A stretch of DNA of 64,000 nucleotides from the NCBI RefSeq assembly GCF_030369615.1, contig NZ_CP128494.1, forward strand, positions 840,001 through 904,000, read 5' to 3'. Position numbers and translations under genes: made by a program. The stretch comes from Geobacillus stearothermophilus ATCC 12980. GTDB lineage: Bacteria > Bacillota > Bacilli > Bacillales > Anoxybacillaceae. Every line of letters begins with the position of its first letter. Within the stretch, counting starts at the first letter, position 1. Shown in pieces: positions 8,903 through 16,794 of this stretch. The notes beneath the pieces were generated by a model. That model saw only the letters and a program-made list of their open reading frames with translations, had not been told where the DNA came from and made no database searches.

Positions 8903-10399
8903 ATGGACTTTTCTTATTCACCAAAAGTGAAAGAGTTGATCAAAAAATTAAGCGCTTTCATGTAGGATTACATTTATCCGAACGAGAGGGTGTATGAGGA
9001 GCAGCTGAACGCACAAGAGTCGAGATGGTCGGGCGTGCCGCCGATCATCGAAGAATGAAAGGAAAAGGCGAAAAAAGAAGGGCTTTGGAATTTATTTTTG
9101 CCAGACAGCGAATACGGCGCGGGATTAACGAATGTGGAGTACGCGCCGCTTTGCGAAATAATGGGCCGCTCGCTCATCTCCCCGGAAGTGTTCAACTGCA
9201 ATGCGCCCGATACGGGCAATATGGAAGTGCTCGTCCGCTATGGCACAGAGGAGCAAAAGAAAAAGTGGCTTATCCCGCTCTTGAACGGAGAAATCCGCTC
9301 GTGCTTTTCGATGACGGAGCCGGATGTCGCGTCGAGCGATGCGACGAACATTCGCGCTTCCATCGTCCGCGACGGGGACGAATACGTCATCAACGGGCGG
9401 AAATGGTGGTCGTCCGGTGCCGGCGACCCGCGCTGCAAAGTCGCCATCGTGATGGGAAAAACGAACCCCGATGCGCCAAAACATGAGCAGCAGTCGATGA
9501 TCATCGTTCCGCTTGATACGCCGGGGGTGAAAATCGAACGGATGCTGCCGGTGTTCGGCTTTAACCATGCGCCGCACGGGCATGCGGAGATTACGTATGA
9601 CAACGTGCGAGTGCCGAAAGAGAACATCATTTGGGGAGAAGGGAAAGGGTTTGCCATCGCCCAAGGGCGGCTTGGTCCGGGACGGATCCACCATTGCATG
9701 CGCTTGATTGGAGCGGCGGAGCGGGCGCTTGAGCTTATGTGCCGGCGCGTGCAGTCGCGGGTGGCGTTCGGCAAGCGGCTTGCGGACCATGGCGTCATTC
9801 GCGATTGGATGGCTCAGTCGCGCATTGAGATCGAGCAGGCGCGCTTGCTGACGCTAAAGGCGGCGTACATGATGGATACGGTCGGCAACAAAGCGGCGCG
9901 CAAAGAAATTGCCATGATTAAAGTTGTCGCTCCGAATGTCGCCTTAAAAGTGATCGACCGCGCCATTCAGGCGTTCGGCGCCGCCGGGGTGAGCAACGAT
10001 TTTCCGCTTGCTGCCATGTGGGCGAACTCGCGCACGCTCCGTCTGGCCGATGGGCCGGATGAGGTGCATAAAGAGCAAGTTGCCAAAGATCTGATCATCG
10101 CCGGCGGCTATAACATTTATCCGCGTGAAATCGAAGAAGTGCTGTACGAACATCCAGCGGTGAAAGAGGCGGCGGCAGTTGGTGTGCCTGATCCATACCG
10201 AGGTGAAACGGTGAAGGCGATCATCGTCCTGAAAGAGGGGATGCAAGCAAGTGAGGAAGAGATCATCGCCCATTGCCGAAAAAACTTAACGGCGTACAAA
10301 GTGCCGCGCATTGTCGAGTTCCGTGCCGAACTGCCGAAGACGAACGTCGGGAAAATTTTGCGCCGCGCCTTGCGTGAAGAGGCGTCCCGCCCGCAATAA
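8903..10399 (+). pseudogene. Acyl-CoA dehydrogenase pseudogene fused to the C-terminal domain of an acyl-CoA synthetase
   Basis: From ATG 8903 (GGAGGGGAG just upstream) the frame reads as the start of an acyl-CoA dehydrogenase but is broken by TAG at 8963 and TGA at 9056. Beyond these it stays open in the same frame to 10399. The dehydrogenase part is otherwise complete ([41 protein letters not shown]). Directly after the last motif the sequence switches to [21 protein letters not shown] and runs to [15 protein letters not shown]. That is the small C-terminal domain of an AMP-forming acyl-CoA synthetase, including its conserved catalytic-lysine region. The large AMP-binding domain and the dehydrogenase end are missing, so a deletion has joined two neighbouring beta-oxidation genes. 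A product from an internal start could exist but would lack the N-terminus. Confidence 0.88.
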
Positions 10400-10440
10400 C
10401 AGAGGGCTTTCGGACAAGTCCAAAGCAGGCTTGGCCGTTT

Positions 10441-10454
10441 TATGGTACAATAGC
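10441..10454 (+). promoter_or_regulatory. Extended -10 promoter of the TetR gene
   Basis: TGGTACAAT (10443-10451) is a good extended -10 box about 40 bases before the TetR start. No convincing -35 is visible. Confidence 0.4.
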
Positions 10455-10491
10455 TGGAAGCGACTACATTTTAGGCAAGAGGTGTAAAAAC

Positions 10492-11076
10492 ATGAAGGAG
10501 AAAATTATGGCTGCCAGCATTGAGCTGTTTGAACAAAATGGGTTCAGCGAAACATCGATCCAAGACATCGTTGACGCCCTCGGGGTGACAAAAGGGACGT
10601 TTTATTACTATTTTACAAGCAAAGAAGAACTGTTGATGGATATTCACCTTCGCTACATTGAAAGGCTGCTTGACGAAGAGGAGCGCATTATAAGCGATAA
10701 ACGGCGCTCGGTGCGGGAAAAGCTGTATGATATTATCTTCATGCTCATTCATAATGTCGAACGGCAAGGAAGGGAAGCTCGCATTTTTTTTCGTGAAATG
10801 AAGCATTTGAATGAGGAGCATTTACAGAAAGTAAAAGAAAAGCGCGATTTGTTCCGCTATCGGCTGCAGTCGTTGATTGAGGAAGGAATGAAAAGCGGTG
10901 AACTGCGCTGCGATTTGTCGCCATCGATCGCCACGCTTACCGTTCTTGGGGCGGCCAATTGGAGCTACCAATGGTTTCGTCCGGACGTAGAGCTGACCGA
11001 TGCCGAGGTGGCGAAGCAGATGGTGGAGATCCTGCTTGATGGCATGAGCGCGCCGTCTGTCTCGAAAGCCGAGTGA
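10492..11076 (+). CDS. TetR-family transcriptional regulator
   Basis: A 194-residue repressor. ATG 10492 follows AAGAGGTG. Residues about 8-55 form the TetR helix-turn-helix domain, with the usual order FSETSIQDIVDALGVTKGTFYYYF. The C-terminal two thirds are an all-helical ligand-binding domain with an aromatic AANWSYQWFRPD motif common in regulators of acyl-CoA metabolism. In its neighbourhood of beta-oxidation relics it most likely senses an acyl-CoA and represses the promoter at 8824 through the 8868 palindrome. It resembles the fatty-acid-degradation regulators of Bacillus in type, but I cannot say it is FadR itself. The frame is intact although its main target gene is dead. Confidence 0.85.
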   Translation: MKEKIMAASIELFEQNGFSETSIQDIVDALGVTKGTFYYYFTSKEELLMDIHLRYIERLLDEEERIISDKRRSVREKLYDIIFMLIHNVERQGREARIFFREMKHLNEEHLQKVKEKRDLFRYRLQSLIEEGMKSGELRCDLSPSIATLTVLGAANWSYQWFRPDVELTDAEVAKQMVEILLDGMSAPSVSKAE

Positions 11077-11174
11077 AAAGAGAGACAAACAAGTTTGATC
11101 CGAGGTGTGTCGATGGATGCTGTTCGTGCGGCGGCAATGGCGCGTTTGAATTGTTGACCAAGGGGGAGAGGGAG

Positions 11175-12233
11175 ATGACAGCGATTATTCTAGTGCGCAA
11201 GGGGGAAGAACTGCCGGCAGGGAAGCTGGCCAAGTTTTTGCGCACGGTGCTGCCGGACATGCCGGATAGGGAGCTCGAGATCCAGCAATTTTCCGCCGGC
11301 CGGTCGAATTTGACGTATTTGCTCCGCTGTGGGGAGTGGGAGGCGGTGCTGCGCCGGCCGCTGTTTGGCCCGGTGCCGCCGAAAGCGCATGATATGAAGC
11401 GGGAGAGCACGTGGCTTTCTGAAATCCATCCGCTGTTCCCGCTCGCCCCGAAACCATTCTATTTTTGTGAAGACGAATCGGTGATCGGCAGTCCGTTTTT
11501 CGTCATGGAGCGGCGCCATGGTGTTGTGTTTGACAGTGATTTTCCAGATGACATTCATCCGACGGAAGACGTCTGCCGCGGCATTTCCGAGACGATGGTC
11601 GAAACGCTTGTACAAATTCATCAAATTGACTATACGAAAACACGGCTCGTGCAGATGGTGAAGCCGGATGGATTTATGGAACGGCAAGTGCACGGATGGA
11701 TCCAGCGCTATGAGCGGGCCAAGACGGATGATATTCCGGAAGCCGAGGCGCTGATGAAGTGGCTCGCTTCTCATATTCCACCGCAGCGCGAAGCAACCGT
11801 AATCCATTACGATTTTAAGCTGAATAACGCTTTGTTTGCCAAAGACGACATCACCAAAATGGTTGGGCTGTTTGATTGGGAGATGTCGACGGTCGGGGAT
11901 CCGCTTGCCGATTTGGCGGTGGCCATGAGTTATTGGATTGAGGAAGACGATCCTCCACTCATTAAAAGTGGGTTTGGCCGCGCGCCGGTCACCGTCCGTC
12001 CCGGTTTTTATACGCGCGAACAGTTTATTGAGGCATATGACAAAAAAAGTAGACGTGATGTGTCCGATATACACGTTTATTTAACGTTTGCCTACTTTAA
12101 ATTAGCGGTCATTTGCCAGCAAATTTATTACCGCTACCGCCGCGGCCAGACGAACGATGAGCGGTTTCGCCATTTTGGCCAGTTTGTCGAAGCGCTCATT
12201 GAGCATGCATGGCAGCTGGCGACAGGACGGTGA
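11175..12233 (+). CDS. Phosphotransferase family protein (ACAD10/aminoglycoside-phosphotransferase fold)
   Basis: A 352-residue kinase-like protein. ATG 11175 has GGGGGAGAGGG upstream. The track's earlier start at 11073 overlaps the TetR gene and adds a Cys-rich stretch without family character. Motifs are the substrate loop FSAGRSNLTYLL (about 38-49), the catalytic loop HYDFKLNNALF and the metal motif LFDWEMSTVGDPLADLA. The catalytic loop lacks the usual Gly after His (HYD instead of HGD). Proteins of this class lie beside acyl-CoA dehydrogenases in many bacteria and are thought to phosphorylate hydroxyacyl substrates before dehydration. The neighbours agree with that role, but the actual substrate is unknown. 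The stop nearly abuts the next gene (9 bp). Confidence 0.8.
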   Translation: MTAIILVRKGEELPAGKLAKFLRTVLPDMPDRELEIQQFSAGRSNLTYLLRCGEWEAVLRRPLFGPVPPKAHDMKRESTWLSEIHPLFPLAPKPFYFCEDESVIGSPFFVMERRHGVVFDSDFPDDIHPTEDVCRGISETMVETLVQIHQIDYTKTRLVQMVKPDGFMERQVHGWIQRYERAKTDDIPEAEALMKWLASHIPPQREATVIHYDFKLNNALFAKDDITKMVGLFDWEMSTVGDPLADLAVAMSYWIEEDDPPLIKSGFGRAPVTVRPGFYTREQFIEAYDKKSRRDVSDIHVYLTFAYFKLAVICQQIYYRYRRGQTNDERFRHFGQFVEALIEHAWQLATGR

Positions 12234-12242
12234 GGCGGCGTG

Positions 12243-12725
12243 ATGACAAAAGTGCATGTCGTGCTGCGCAAAGAAGACATTGATGAGATGGCGCTTGCTG
12301 ATCGAAAGGTGGCTGTCGTGTTCGATGTTTTGCTTGCCACCTCGTCGATTACAGCAGTTCTCGCTGCCGGCGCTCGTTCGGTGATCCCGGTGCGCGATGC
12401 CGAGGAGGCCAAGGAGATCGCGCTTCGCTTGCCAGAGGGCAGCTGTGAGCTCGTCGGCGAATACGAAGGGCGGACGATCGTCGGCTTTCATCCGCCCGCG
12501 CCGCTGTTTTTGCAGACGGTATGCCCGGAGAAAACGGTCGTTTTGTCGACGACAAACGAAAAGCGGGCGTTGTACGAACAAAGTTTGCGGGAATTGCTCG
12601 CGTGGGTGCAGGAAGGAAGCCTGAAGCTGATGATCGGCGGCGTCTACCCGCTTGAGCAGGCTTCTGAAGTGCATCGGCTGTTGCAGGGGCGGAAAACGCA
12701 TGGCAAGCTATTGCTTGTGCCATAA
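12243..12725 (+). pseudogene. Chimera: N-terminus of a ComB-like 2-phosphosulfolactate phosphatase joined to the C-terminus of a quinone oxidoreductase
   Basis: The frame encodes 160 residues. Residues about 1-108 match a ComB-type phosphatase (VAVVFDVLLATSSITAVLAAG, GEYEGRTIVGF, TVVLSTTNE). Residues about 109-160 read instead like the end of a zinc-type NADPH:quinone oxidoreductase (SLRELLAWVQEG, GGVYPLEQASEVHRLLQGRK, HGKLLLVP). ComB proteins are normally about 230-240 residues and the reductases about 320, so a deletion of probably more than 1 kb has fused the two genes in frame. The hybrid has neither a complete phosphatase fold nor the nucleotide-binding domain, so it is likely inactive. 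ATG 12243 is preceded by GAGG. It ends 11 bp before MITE copy B. Both family assignments rest on motif memory. Confidence 0.75.
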
Positions 12726-12736
12726 GTAAAGAAGAA

Positions 12737-12853
12737 GGGGCTGACCCAAAAGGCTGTCTGCTTTCAGGGTAGACACAAAATATAGTGCGGAAGAATCGGT
12801 CAGTGCGTATATATAGAGACGAAAGAGGGTGTCCCGATCCTTTTGGGCCCCCC
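12737..12853. repeat. 117-bp MITE-like element, copy B (inverted relative to copy A)
   Basis: It begins GGGGCTGACCCAAAAGG and ends CCTTTTGGGCCCCCC. The interior is about 90% identical to the reverse complement of 6409-6525, including ACACAAAATATAGTGCGGAA and GAAAGAGGGTGTCCCGATCC. One 2-bp indel and about ten substitutions separate the copies. It lies 11 bp after the chimeric comB-like gene and converges on patA. The two copies bracket the 6.2 kb decayed island. Confidence 0.8.
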
Positions 12854-12961
12854 TTTTCTTGTATATTCCCCTAAAGCCAATGGTGAACAAAAGTCGAAAG
12901 AAAAGCAGCCTTTTTCTTATGGGGGCATGGCGGTCTAAGCCAATATGATTTTTGAAAACCA

Positions 12962-14119
12962 TTACGGTCTGCGGCGCTTCGTTTGGATATACCGCTCGAG
13001 CCGGTCGAGCCCTTCTTTGAGCACATCGAGCGAATAAGCGTACGACAGGCGGACATGGCCTTCACCGTATTCGGAAAAGGCGCTGCCGGGAACGAGGGCG
13101 ACGCCGGCGTTTTCGACGACATCGAGGGCAAAATCAAACGAAGACATGCCAAAGGCGGCGATTGACGGAAACAAGTAAAAGGCTCCATCCGGCTTCTCAA
13201 CCGGCAACCCCATGGCGGTGAGACGATGATAGGCATACTCAAGCCGTTCGGCGTAAGCGGCGCGCATCGCCTCGGCGTCGTGTTTGCCGGCGGTCAGCGC
13301 CTCCACCGCTGCTTTTTGGCTGATCGATGACGTGCACGAGACGCTGTATTGGTGCACTTTCACCATTTGTTCAACGGCGAACGCTGGAGCGAAGACAAAC
13401 CCGATGCGCCAACCGGTCATGGAGTGCGATTTGCTTAAACCGTTGATGACGATCGTCTGCTCCGGCAGCCACTCGGCGATCGAGTGATGGCGGCCGCGAT
13501 AGACGAGCTCGCTGTAAATTTCATCGGAAACGATCCAAATCGGCCGTCCTTTCAAAAGGGAAGCGATGTTCTCAAGTTCTTCGGCTGACAGCGCCGTCCC
13601 GGTTGGATTGGATGGGTATGGAAGAACGAGGCAGCGCGTCTTTTCCGTCAAATAAGGCGCAATGAGCTCAGCCGACAGACGGAAACCGTTTGGCCTTGTG
13701 TCGATGTATACCGGTTTCGCCCCGCACAGGCGAATGAGTGGTTCATAGCCGGGATAGACTGGTGCGGGAAGAAGCACTTCTGTCCCTTCTTCTAAAATGG
13801 TGCGAAACGTAATATCAAGCGCCTGGCTGGCGCCGACGGTGGCGATGACTTCATCCGGCGTGTAGCGAAGGCCGTACTTGTCAGCGACGAATTGGCAAGC
13901 CGCCTGGCGCAGTTCCAGCAGGCCGGCGTTCACTGTATACGTCGTGAAATCGGCGGCGATCGCCTCCTGAGCGGCTGCTTTGACATGATCGGGTGTTGGG
14001 AAATCAGGCTGGCCGATCGTCAAGGAAACAAGTCCCGGCCGGTCGGCGACAAGGTTGAAAAATTGGCGGATGCCTGATAACTGAATGGCTTGAACACGTG
14101 GTTGAATGAGGTGTTTCAC
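12962..14119 (-). CDS. patA: Pyridoxal-phosphate aminotransferase PatA
   Basis: Class I/II aminotransferase. B. subtilis PatA transaminates L,L-acetyl-diaminopimelate in lysine synthesis, which suits the dapH and dapL genes further along. I use GTG 14119: AAAGGTGG lies just upstream on the minus strand and the protein then starts KHLIQPRVQAIQLSGIRQF. The 31 extra residues of the longer frame are not family-like. Length is 385 residues. Motifs are SLTIGQPDFPTPDHV (about 32-46), YPSNPTGT (168-175), the PLP lysine K230 in NGLSKSHSMTGWR, and the C-terminal substrate arginine in HVRLSYAYS. TGGTACAAT upstream (minus strand, around 14150) is an extended -10 box. The gene is intact. Confidence 0.9.
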   Translation of the reverse strand: MKHLIQPRVQAIQLSGIRQFFNLVADRPGLVSLTIGQPDFPTPDHVKAAAQEAIAADFTTYTVNAGLLELRQAACQFVADKYGLRYTPDEVIATVGASQALDITFRTILEEGTEVLLPAPVYPGYEPLIRLCGAKPVYIDTRPNGFRLSAELIAPYLTEKTRCLVLPYPSNPTGTALSAEELENIASLLKGRPIWIVSDEIYSELVYRGRHHSIAEWLPEQTIVINGLSKSHSMTGWRIGFVFAPAFAVEQMVKVHQYSVSCTSSISQKAAVEALTAGKHDAEAMRAAYAERLEYAYHRLTAMGLPVEKPDGAFYLFPSIAAFGMSSFDFALDVVENAGVALVPGSAFSEYGEGHVRLSYAYSLDVLKEGLDRLERYIQTKRRRP

Positions 14120-14272
14120 GGTTGTCCACCTTTCTTTTTTGTTTCTATTGTACCATTGGCGAGGAAAACGAAAAAACAAAAACGAGCCCCTTTCTGTCCG
14201 GATTGTTCCCACAAACGGAAATGGGGCTCACTTGGTCATCGACGATTCACTTTCCAACTTCGTTCGCTCCTT

Positions 14273-14500
14273 TTACGCGCCGTATTTTTTCAACAGGTCG
14301 TTATATTGGGTGGAAAGCTTGAAAAACAACGGCTTGTTGCCGGCCGCGAGCGCTTCATCAATTTGTTCCATCAGTTTTTTTCTTTGAAACTGGAAGATCG
14401 CTTCTTTCAGCACTTGTTCGGCCATCGGCCCGTAGCTGCTTTTTTCTTCCGGCTGGTTGAACAAAACGGCGCCTTCATTCGGGTATTGTTTTTCGTACAT
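14273..14500 (-). CDS. IDEAL-domain protein
   Basis: A 75-residue protein whose C-terminal half (KKLMEQIDEALAAGNKPLFFKLS) carries the IDEAL motif in the variant form IDEAL, a short helical domain found in several small Bacillaceae proteins such as the C-terminus of YpiB. ATG 14500 follows GGGAGGGAC. The N-terminal half is polar (YEKQYPNEGAVLFNQPEEKS). Its function is unknown. It stands alone upstream of patA, and a GGGAAC/GTTCCC inverted repeat (about 14521-14538) lies in its leader. Confidence 0.8.
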   Translation of the reverse strand: MYEKQYPNEGAVLFNQPEEKSSYGPMAEQVLKEAIFQFQRKKLMEQIDEALAAGNKPLFFKLSTQYNDLLKKYGA

Positions 14501-14637
14501 GATTCAGTCCCTCCCATATGGGAACGAAACAGTTCCCTTTCTTATATTATCGTCGTTTTTGATGCTAATGTAAAGAAAATTTAGATAAATATTTTTTGTC
14601 AATTTTTTCTCTACATGATTTTTATACCCGTTTTTTG

Positions 14638-14666
14638 TTGGGACTTAACAGTTTTTCGGTTATGAT
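14638..14666 (+). promoter_or_regulatory. SigA-type promoter of corA
   Basis: TTGGGA (14638-14643) and TATGAT (14661-14666) are separated by exactly 17 bases, about 30 bp before the corA start. Confidence 0.6.
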
Positions 14667-14695
14667 AAGAGGAGAACAAGGCAAAGGTGATGGCA

Positions 14696-15689
14696 ATGAT
14701 TCGCACGTGTGTCGTGACAAAAGAATTTGAGATTTTGTATGATGTTGACGTAACGCTTGTCAACAGCCCGGACGTCTCATGGTATTGGGTTGACTTTCAT
14801 GAGCCGACGGATGAGGAATCGGCGCTGCTCGCCTCCTTTTTCCGTTTTCACCCACTGGCGATTGAAGACTGTCTCGAATATGTGCAGCGGCCGAAGCTCG
14901 ATTTTTATGACCGCTACTTGTTTGTTGTGCTTCATGCCATTGCCGGGATGACGCTGGAGGCTGAGGAAGTCGATTTGTTTGTCGGGCAAAATTTCATCGT
15001 TTCGTTTCATAAGTCGGCCATTCACGCGGTCGATGAGGTGTGGGAGCGATTGAAGCATGAAGAAGATGTTCAGCAGGGGCCGTTTCACGTCATGTACCGG
15101 CTGATCGACAAGCTTGTGGATGATTATTTTCCACCGCTTTACCATATTGAAGACGTGCTGAACGATTTAGAGGAGAATACGAACAATGAACCGATTCACG
15201 ACATTATTGAAAAAGTGTTTGACATCCGCGGCGATTTATCGAAGCTGCGCCGAACGATCGTGCCGATGCCGCGACTTGTTGTACCGCATCATCCATTCCG
15301 ACCGGCTGCAGCGCATGAAAGAACGGCAGCTGTACTTTCATGACATTTATGATCATTTGCTGAAGCTGTCGGAAATGATTGAGACAAACCGAGAAATTAC
15401 CGCGGATATCCGTGACAGCTATTTATCGCTCAACTCGAATCGAATGAACAATATTATGATGACATTTACAGCCATTACGACCATTTTCATGCCGCTCTCC
15501 TTTATTGCCGGCATTTATGGGATGAACTTTGATTATATGCCTGAATTGCACTGGAAGTACGGATACTTTGTTGTATTGGCTGCCATGGCGGTGATCGGCA
15601 TGACGATGTTCGTCTGGTTTAAGCGCAACGGCTGGTTTCAGTTGTTGAAAGGCGACTGGGCGAAGGAGGAGCGGGAGCGCCGCCAGTAG
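14696..15689 (+). pseudogene. corA: CorA-family magnesium transporter, frameshifted
   Basis: CorA channels import Mg2+ through a pentamer with two C-terminal membrane helices. The first frame (ATG 14696 behind AAGGTG) covers the cytoplasmic domain to LSKLRRTIVPM. The reading then continues in the next frame as RDLLYRIIHSDRLQRMKERQ and runs to 15689 with the hallmark YGMNF loop, preceded by FTAITTIFMPLSFIAG and followed by the second helix. The shift is explained by one extra C in GATGCCGCG at 15269-15270. Read as GATGCGCG the gene would be one intact protein of about 330 residues. The mutation may be real or a sequencing error. If real, the channel is lost. Confidence 0.88.
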
Positions 15690-15765
15690 CCGTATAAAAC
15701 GGGCTGTTCCCCTCATATATATAATTACATAATGACGGCAGCGTAAGCGCGAAGGAGGGGAACCG

Positions 15766-16416
15766 ATGGCAAGAGGAGTGTGGGGCGTCGACTCGGCGCA
15801 AGCCGTAACGGATCAGCTGTTTCAATGCGTGCGGACGGAGCTTGGCTATCCGAAATTTTGGGGCCGTTATTTGTCGGAAGTGCCGAACGTGTCCGAAGGG
15901 TTGACACGCGACGAGATCGCCCGCATCCGCAGCTATGGCGTGAAGGTGCTGCCGATTTATAACGCCTTCCGCGAAGCGGTCGGCTATGCGAACGGTCAGG
16001 TGGCGGCGCGCAACGCGGTGTTCCATGCGCGGCGGCTCGGCATTCCGAAAAATAAACTGCTGTTTGCCAATATCGAAGACTTTTTCGCTGTGGATGCCGC
16101 TTGGATCGCTGCTTGGGTGGAAACGCTCTATCCGACCGGATACCGGCCGGGGCTGTACGCGGACCCGACGAAAGGGGATTTCGCCGTTGCCTATTGCGAG
16201 GCGGTCAGCCGGAACAACCAAGTGGCGGTGCAGGCGGTCATTTGGAGCGCCGCACCAAGGCCGGGAACGACGAAAGAGCAGAAAGCGCCGCGCTATCAGC
16301 CGGCTGCCCCGCCTTGCAGCGCGAATGTCTGGGTGTGGCAGTACGGGCGTGATGCAGAAGTCTGCCCGATTGACACGAATTTAGCTGACCGACGCCTATT
16401 GGACTTTTTGTATTGA
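15766..16416 (+). CDS. DUF1906-like (glycoside-hydrolase-like TIM-barrel) protein
   Basis: A 216-residue protein. ATG 15766 has AAGGAGGGG upstream. It opens with GVWGVDSAQAV and continues with FWGRYLSEVP, VLPIYNAF, LFANIEDFF and YRPGLYADPTKGDF, and ends with VWVWQYGRDAEVCPIDTNLAD. These are the pattern of the glycoside-hydrolase-like domain (Rv2525c/DUF1906), distantly related to GH25 lysozymes. No signal peptide is visible, so it would act in the cytoplasm or spore compartment, or leave the cell by another route. It has its own strong terminator. The substrate is unknown. Confidence 0.75.
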   Translation: MARGVWGVDSAQAVTDQLFQCVRTELGYPKFWGRYLSEVPNVSEGLTRDEIARIRSYGVKVLPIYNAFREAVGYANGQVAARNAVFHARRLGIPKNKLLFANIEDFFAVDAAWIAAWVETLYPTGYRPGLYADPTKGDFAVAYCEAVSRNNQVAVQAVIWSAAPRPGTTKEQKAPRYQPAAPPCSANVWVWQYGRDAEVCPIDTNLADRRLLDFLY

Positions 16417-16418
16417 AC

Positions 16419-16449
16419 AAAGCCGTTGCAAAAAGGCAGCGGCTTTTTT
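16419..16449 (+). terminator. Intrinsic terminator of the DUF1906-like gene
   Basis: AAAGCCGTTGC and GCAGCGGCTTTTTT form a stem of about 10 bp ending in a T run. Confidence 0.9.
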
Positions 16450-16494
16450 ATGCGGCTGGGAAATTGTTGGCTGTTGCGCGTCTTTTCTTTTAAT

Positions 16495-16709
16495 TTTTTT
16501 GCGGCTCTTCACCACAAGTTGTACTTGAGATTTTAAGATAGGTATGCATAGGGAAAATAGAGGGGACAAATAACAAGATCAAGCTGATGAAACGGCGGGG
16601 ATACGGATACAGAAATATCCAGCGTTTTGCATGGCGGGTCCGTCTAGAAACAGCTAACATACTTTCATGACAGGTGCAAGTACAACTTTTGGTGATGAAC
16701 CTTTTTTGC
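16495..16709 (+). mobile_element. ISL3-family IS relic (internally deleted) with perfect 8-bp target duplication
   Basis: The element is 199 bp (16503-16701). Its ends are GGCTCTTCACCACAAGTTG on the left and, reversed, GGTTCATCACCAAAAGTTG on the right; over 25 bp they match at 22 positions. TTTTTTGC occurs directly on both sides (16495-16502 and 16702-16709), an 8-bp duplication as ISL3 elements make. Inside, a short frame reads KLMKRRGYGYRNIQRFAWRV and stops just before the right repeat, which is how ISL3 transposases end (KRRGYGYRN...). All of the transposase except its last 30 or so residues is gone. It lies directly upstream of the GGDEF-gene promoter region. Confidence 0.85.
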
Positions 16710-16794
16710 TTGGATCGATTATATTAGTAATAGAAAAAAAGGAGGATGTCAGTCGGTTGGGGAAAACGGAACGATGATCGAAAGGAGAGGGAAT

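Noticed and set aside
8947..8960. cre-like TGAAAGCGCTTAAT on the minus strand within the dehydrogenase relic
   Set aside because: Two of 14 positions differ, including part of the outer half-site, and it lies inside coding sequence; too weak to list as a site.
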